Of a stretch of 64,000 bases of DNA, positions 62,077-64,000 are shown piece after piece. The DNA lies in assembly GCA_025331445.1 (NCBI GenBank), contig JAIWNE010000012.1, forward strand, positions 1-64,000, written 5' to 3'. The translations under genes and the position numbers were made by a program. The notes under the pieces were generated by a model. It had not been told where the DNA came from, made no database searches, and was given only the letters and a program-made list of their open reading frames with translations. Positions within the stretch are counted from its first letter, which is position 1. Each line of letters begins with the position of its first letter. This stretch comes from Blakeslea trispora (taxonomy: Eukaryota; Mucoromycota; Mucoromycetes; Mucorales; Choanephoraceae).

Positions 62077-64000
62077 ATGTCAGGAAATAACACAATACCC
62101 TCAGAGAAAAGAGGGATTGTGGCAGAGAACTATATGGTATCTGATACATCTATTGATACAGAAAAAATGGAAGATTTTTCCGTAAAAGAAAAACATTTAA
62201 TTCATGATGAAGAAAAGTCTTCATTCTATCCCTCAGAAGAAGAAGAGAATTCCCCCATTGAAGAGGTTCGAGTGGTCGTTTCAAAGTAAGTGAATAAGGG
62301 AACAAAGTTTTGCCTCTCAGCCTATTTATATACTGATTGTCTTGTGTTCAGTAAAGACGATCCTTCTTTACCTGTCTATACATTTCGTATGTGGTCTTTG
62401 GGTTTCCTGTTTAGTGCTGCACTCGGTTTCATCAATCAATTCTTTTGGTACAGACAAAACGCTTTGATGCTCACACCACTTGTCATTCAATTGCTTAGTT
62501 TTCCCTTGGGTAAACTGATGGAAAAAGTAATACCCAAATCTCGTTTCTTTAATCCAGGACCTTTCAACATGAAAGAACATGTGCTGATCACTGTCATGGC
62601 CAACTGTACATACAACACTGCTTATGCCATTGATATCATCACTATTCAACGACTCTTTTATAAGCAAAACCTGGGCTGGGGAGGAAGTATCTTGCTTGTC
62701 TGGACAACACAGTTTATCGGTTATGGTATGGCAGGTCTCCTCCGTCCCTTTCTTGTCTACCCCTCCACCATGGTCTGGCCCTCTAATTTAGCTAATATCT
62801 CACTTTTTCGCTCATTTCATTCTGTCGAGACCGATTGGACAGGCCCCACTCGCTTCCGTTGGTTCATCTATTGTTTCTCAGGCATGTTTGTCTACTATTG
62901 GCTTCCTGGTTACTTTTTCCAAGTCTTGACCTTCTTCTCTTGGGCCTGTTGGATCAAGCCAAGCAACCGTACTTTAGCTCAACTCACAGGATCCTATCAG
63001 GGCTTAGGCATGCTTGCTCTTTCATTCGATTGGGCTACCATCACATCCTACCTGAGCTCACCCCTTGTGGTTCCTCTGTTTGCCATTCTGAATATCGGTG
63101 TAGGCTTTGTGTTGGTCGCATGGATCATTGTGCCTGCTCTTTATTACGGCAATGTCTGGGAAGCCCAAAAGTTTCCCATCTTTTCTTCTTCCTTGTTTAA
63201 CAAAGATGGTGAAGTCTGGGACAACTCTCTTGTACTGAACGAAGAGCGTTTGTTGGACCCTGTTCTCTATGAGCAATATGGTCCACTTCGAATGACCTCC
63301 TTTTTTGCTTTCACGTATGGTATTGGTTTTGCCGGTGTGACCAGTGTCTTGGTTCATACATTTCTGTATCATGGTAGTGACATTGTCAGACAGTACAAGA
63401 TGTCTCGCGACAAAACGGCCCAAGATATCCATCACAAACTGATGCAAGCTTACCCCGAAGTGCCTCATTGGTGGTACATTTCTATCTTTGCCATTTCTTT
63501 TGCCGTTTCCTTTGTGGTGATCTACGTATGGCCCATCTATCTCCCTTGGTGGGGCATGATTCTGTGTATTGCTTTAGCCATCATTTTCATTCTTCCAATT
63601 GGTATCATTCAAGCCATTACCAATCAACAGCCAGGCCTGAATATCCTGACTGAGTTTATTATCGGTTTTGCCCTTCCGGGTCATCCTATTGCCAACGTTA
63701 CTTTCAAGACATACGGTTATATCTCGATGACACAATGTCTTACTTTTGTCAGCGATCTAAAGTTAGGTCACTACACCAAAGTGCCTCCTCGTGCTATGTT
63801 CTGGGCTCAGTTGGCAGGTACTGGTCTAGGTGGCCTTGTGAATTTGGCTACAGCCACATGGTTGATGGACACAGTGTCCAATATTTGTACTCCTGCAGGC
63901 TATCCTTTTACTTGTCCTAGTGCCAGAACTTTTTACTCGGCCTCTGTTATCTGGGGTACCATCGGTCCACAAAGAATGTTTGGTGCAGAATCCATCTATA
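62077..64000 (+). CDS. OPT-family oligopeptide transporter (truncated by the window edge)
   Basis: Proton-coupled importer of tetra/pentapeptides at the plasma membrane (OPT family; yeast Opt1/Opt2 type). Exons are 62077-62285 and 62352 to beyond 64000. The cytosolic N-terminus is acidic and serine-rich (MSGNNTIPSEKRG...). The first membrane segment follows (MWSLGFLFSAALGFINQFFW), then the family signature NPGPFNMKEHVLITVMAN. Further segments carry SSPLVVPLFAILNIGVGF, FIIGFALPGHPIANVTFKTYGY and DLKLGHYTKVPPRAMFWAQ, all typical OPT blocks. About 617 residues are present; the family usually runs 750-850, so the C-terminus lies outside. The start was chosen at MSG after a T/C-rich leader. The upstream in-frame ATG at 61936 would add an unlikely hydrophobic leader. 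Confidence 0.96.

Overview
This window is nuclear DNA from an early-diverging filamentous fungus, most likely Mucoromycota (order Mucorales). The evidence is strongly AT-rich sequence with long A/T homopolymers, genes split by many short (about 45-75 bp) GT-AG introns, typically fungal housekeeping genes, and a repeat complement (KDZ, Tc1, MULE, tyrosine-recombinase and LINE remnants) of the kind common in that group. I cannot name the species from sequence alone.

Layout. Gene island 1 (1.5-5.9 kb): pyruvate decarboxylase facing V-ATPase subunit B. Then about 6.7 kb without intact genes (5.9-12.6 kb) holds a decayed Mutator-like element. Gene island 2 (12.6-29.2 kb): an unknown signal-peptide/membrane protein, uracil phosphoribosyltransferase, a KAT14-like PHD plus GNAT acetyltransferase, an M13 metallopeptidase, an AT-hook protein, a PPPDE/DeSI peptidase and a heat-shock transcription factor. 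After 3.5 kb of spacer and a CA microsatellite comes gene island 3 (32.7-38.6 kb): a PEX11-like peroxin, an EH-domain endocytic scaffold, the PP2A activator PTPA and mitochondrial ribosomal protein mL45.

From 39 kb the window becomes repeat-rich. A truncated KDZ-type gene sits next to what I believe is a near-complete DNA transposon (40317-44782). It has matching terminal inverted repeats, a large left-end foldback, a C2H2/Tnp2-like gene broken by a 67-bp tandem duplication, and an 18-copy 12-bp minisatellite at its right end. Translation elongation factor 1-alpha (47.6-49.2 kb) stands intact and alone. A second repeat cluster (49.9-57.1 kb) holds a decayed tyrosine-recombinase (DUF3435/Crypton-like) element, a Tc1/mariner remnant, and two degenerate copies of a gene family with a PD-(D/E)XK-like pattern. 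One of these copies carries a 5'-truncated LINE with a poly(A) tail and a 14-bp target duplication, which fuses the two reading frames. After a further 5 kb without recognisable genes, an OPT oligopeptide transporter runs off the right edge.

The cellular genes do not form one pathway. They are ordinary neighbours covering fermentation, vacuolar acidification, pyrimidine salvage, chromatin, stress response, peroxisomes, endocytosis, phosphatase regulation and translation. I found no CRISPR array, tRNA or rRNA. The most unusual items are the TIR-bounded element, the LINE-made gene fusion and the KAT14 homologue, a subunit known from the animal ATAC complex. All exon models were read by eye; every multi-exon model given for an intact gene keeps frame through all junctions.
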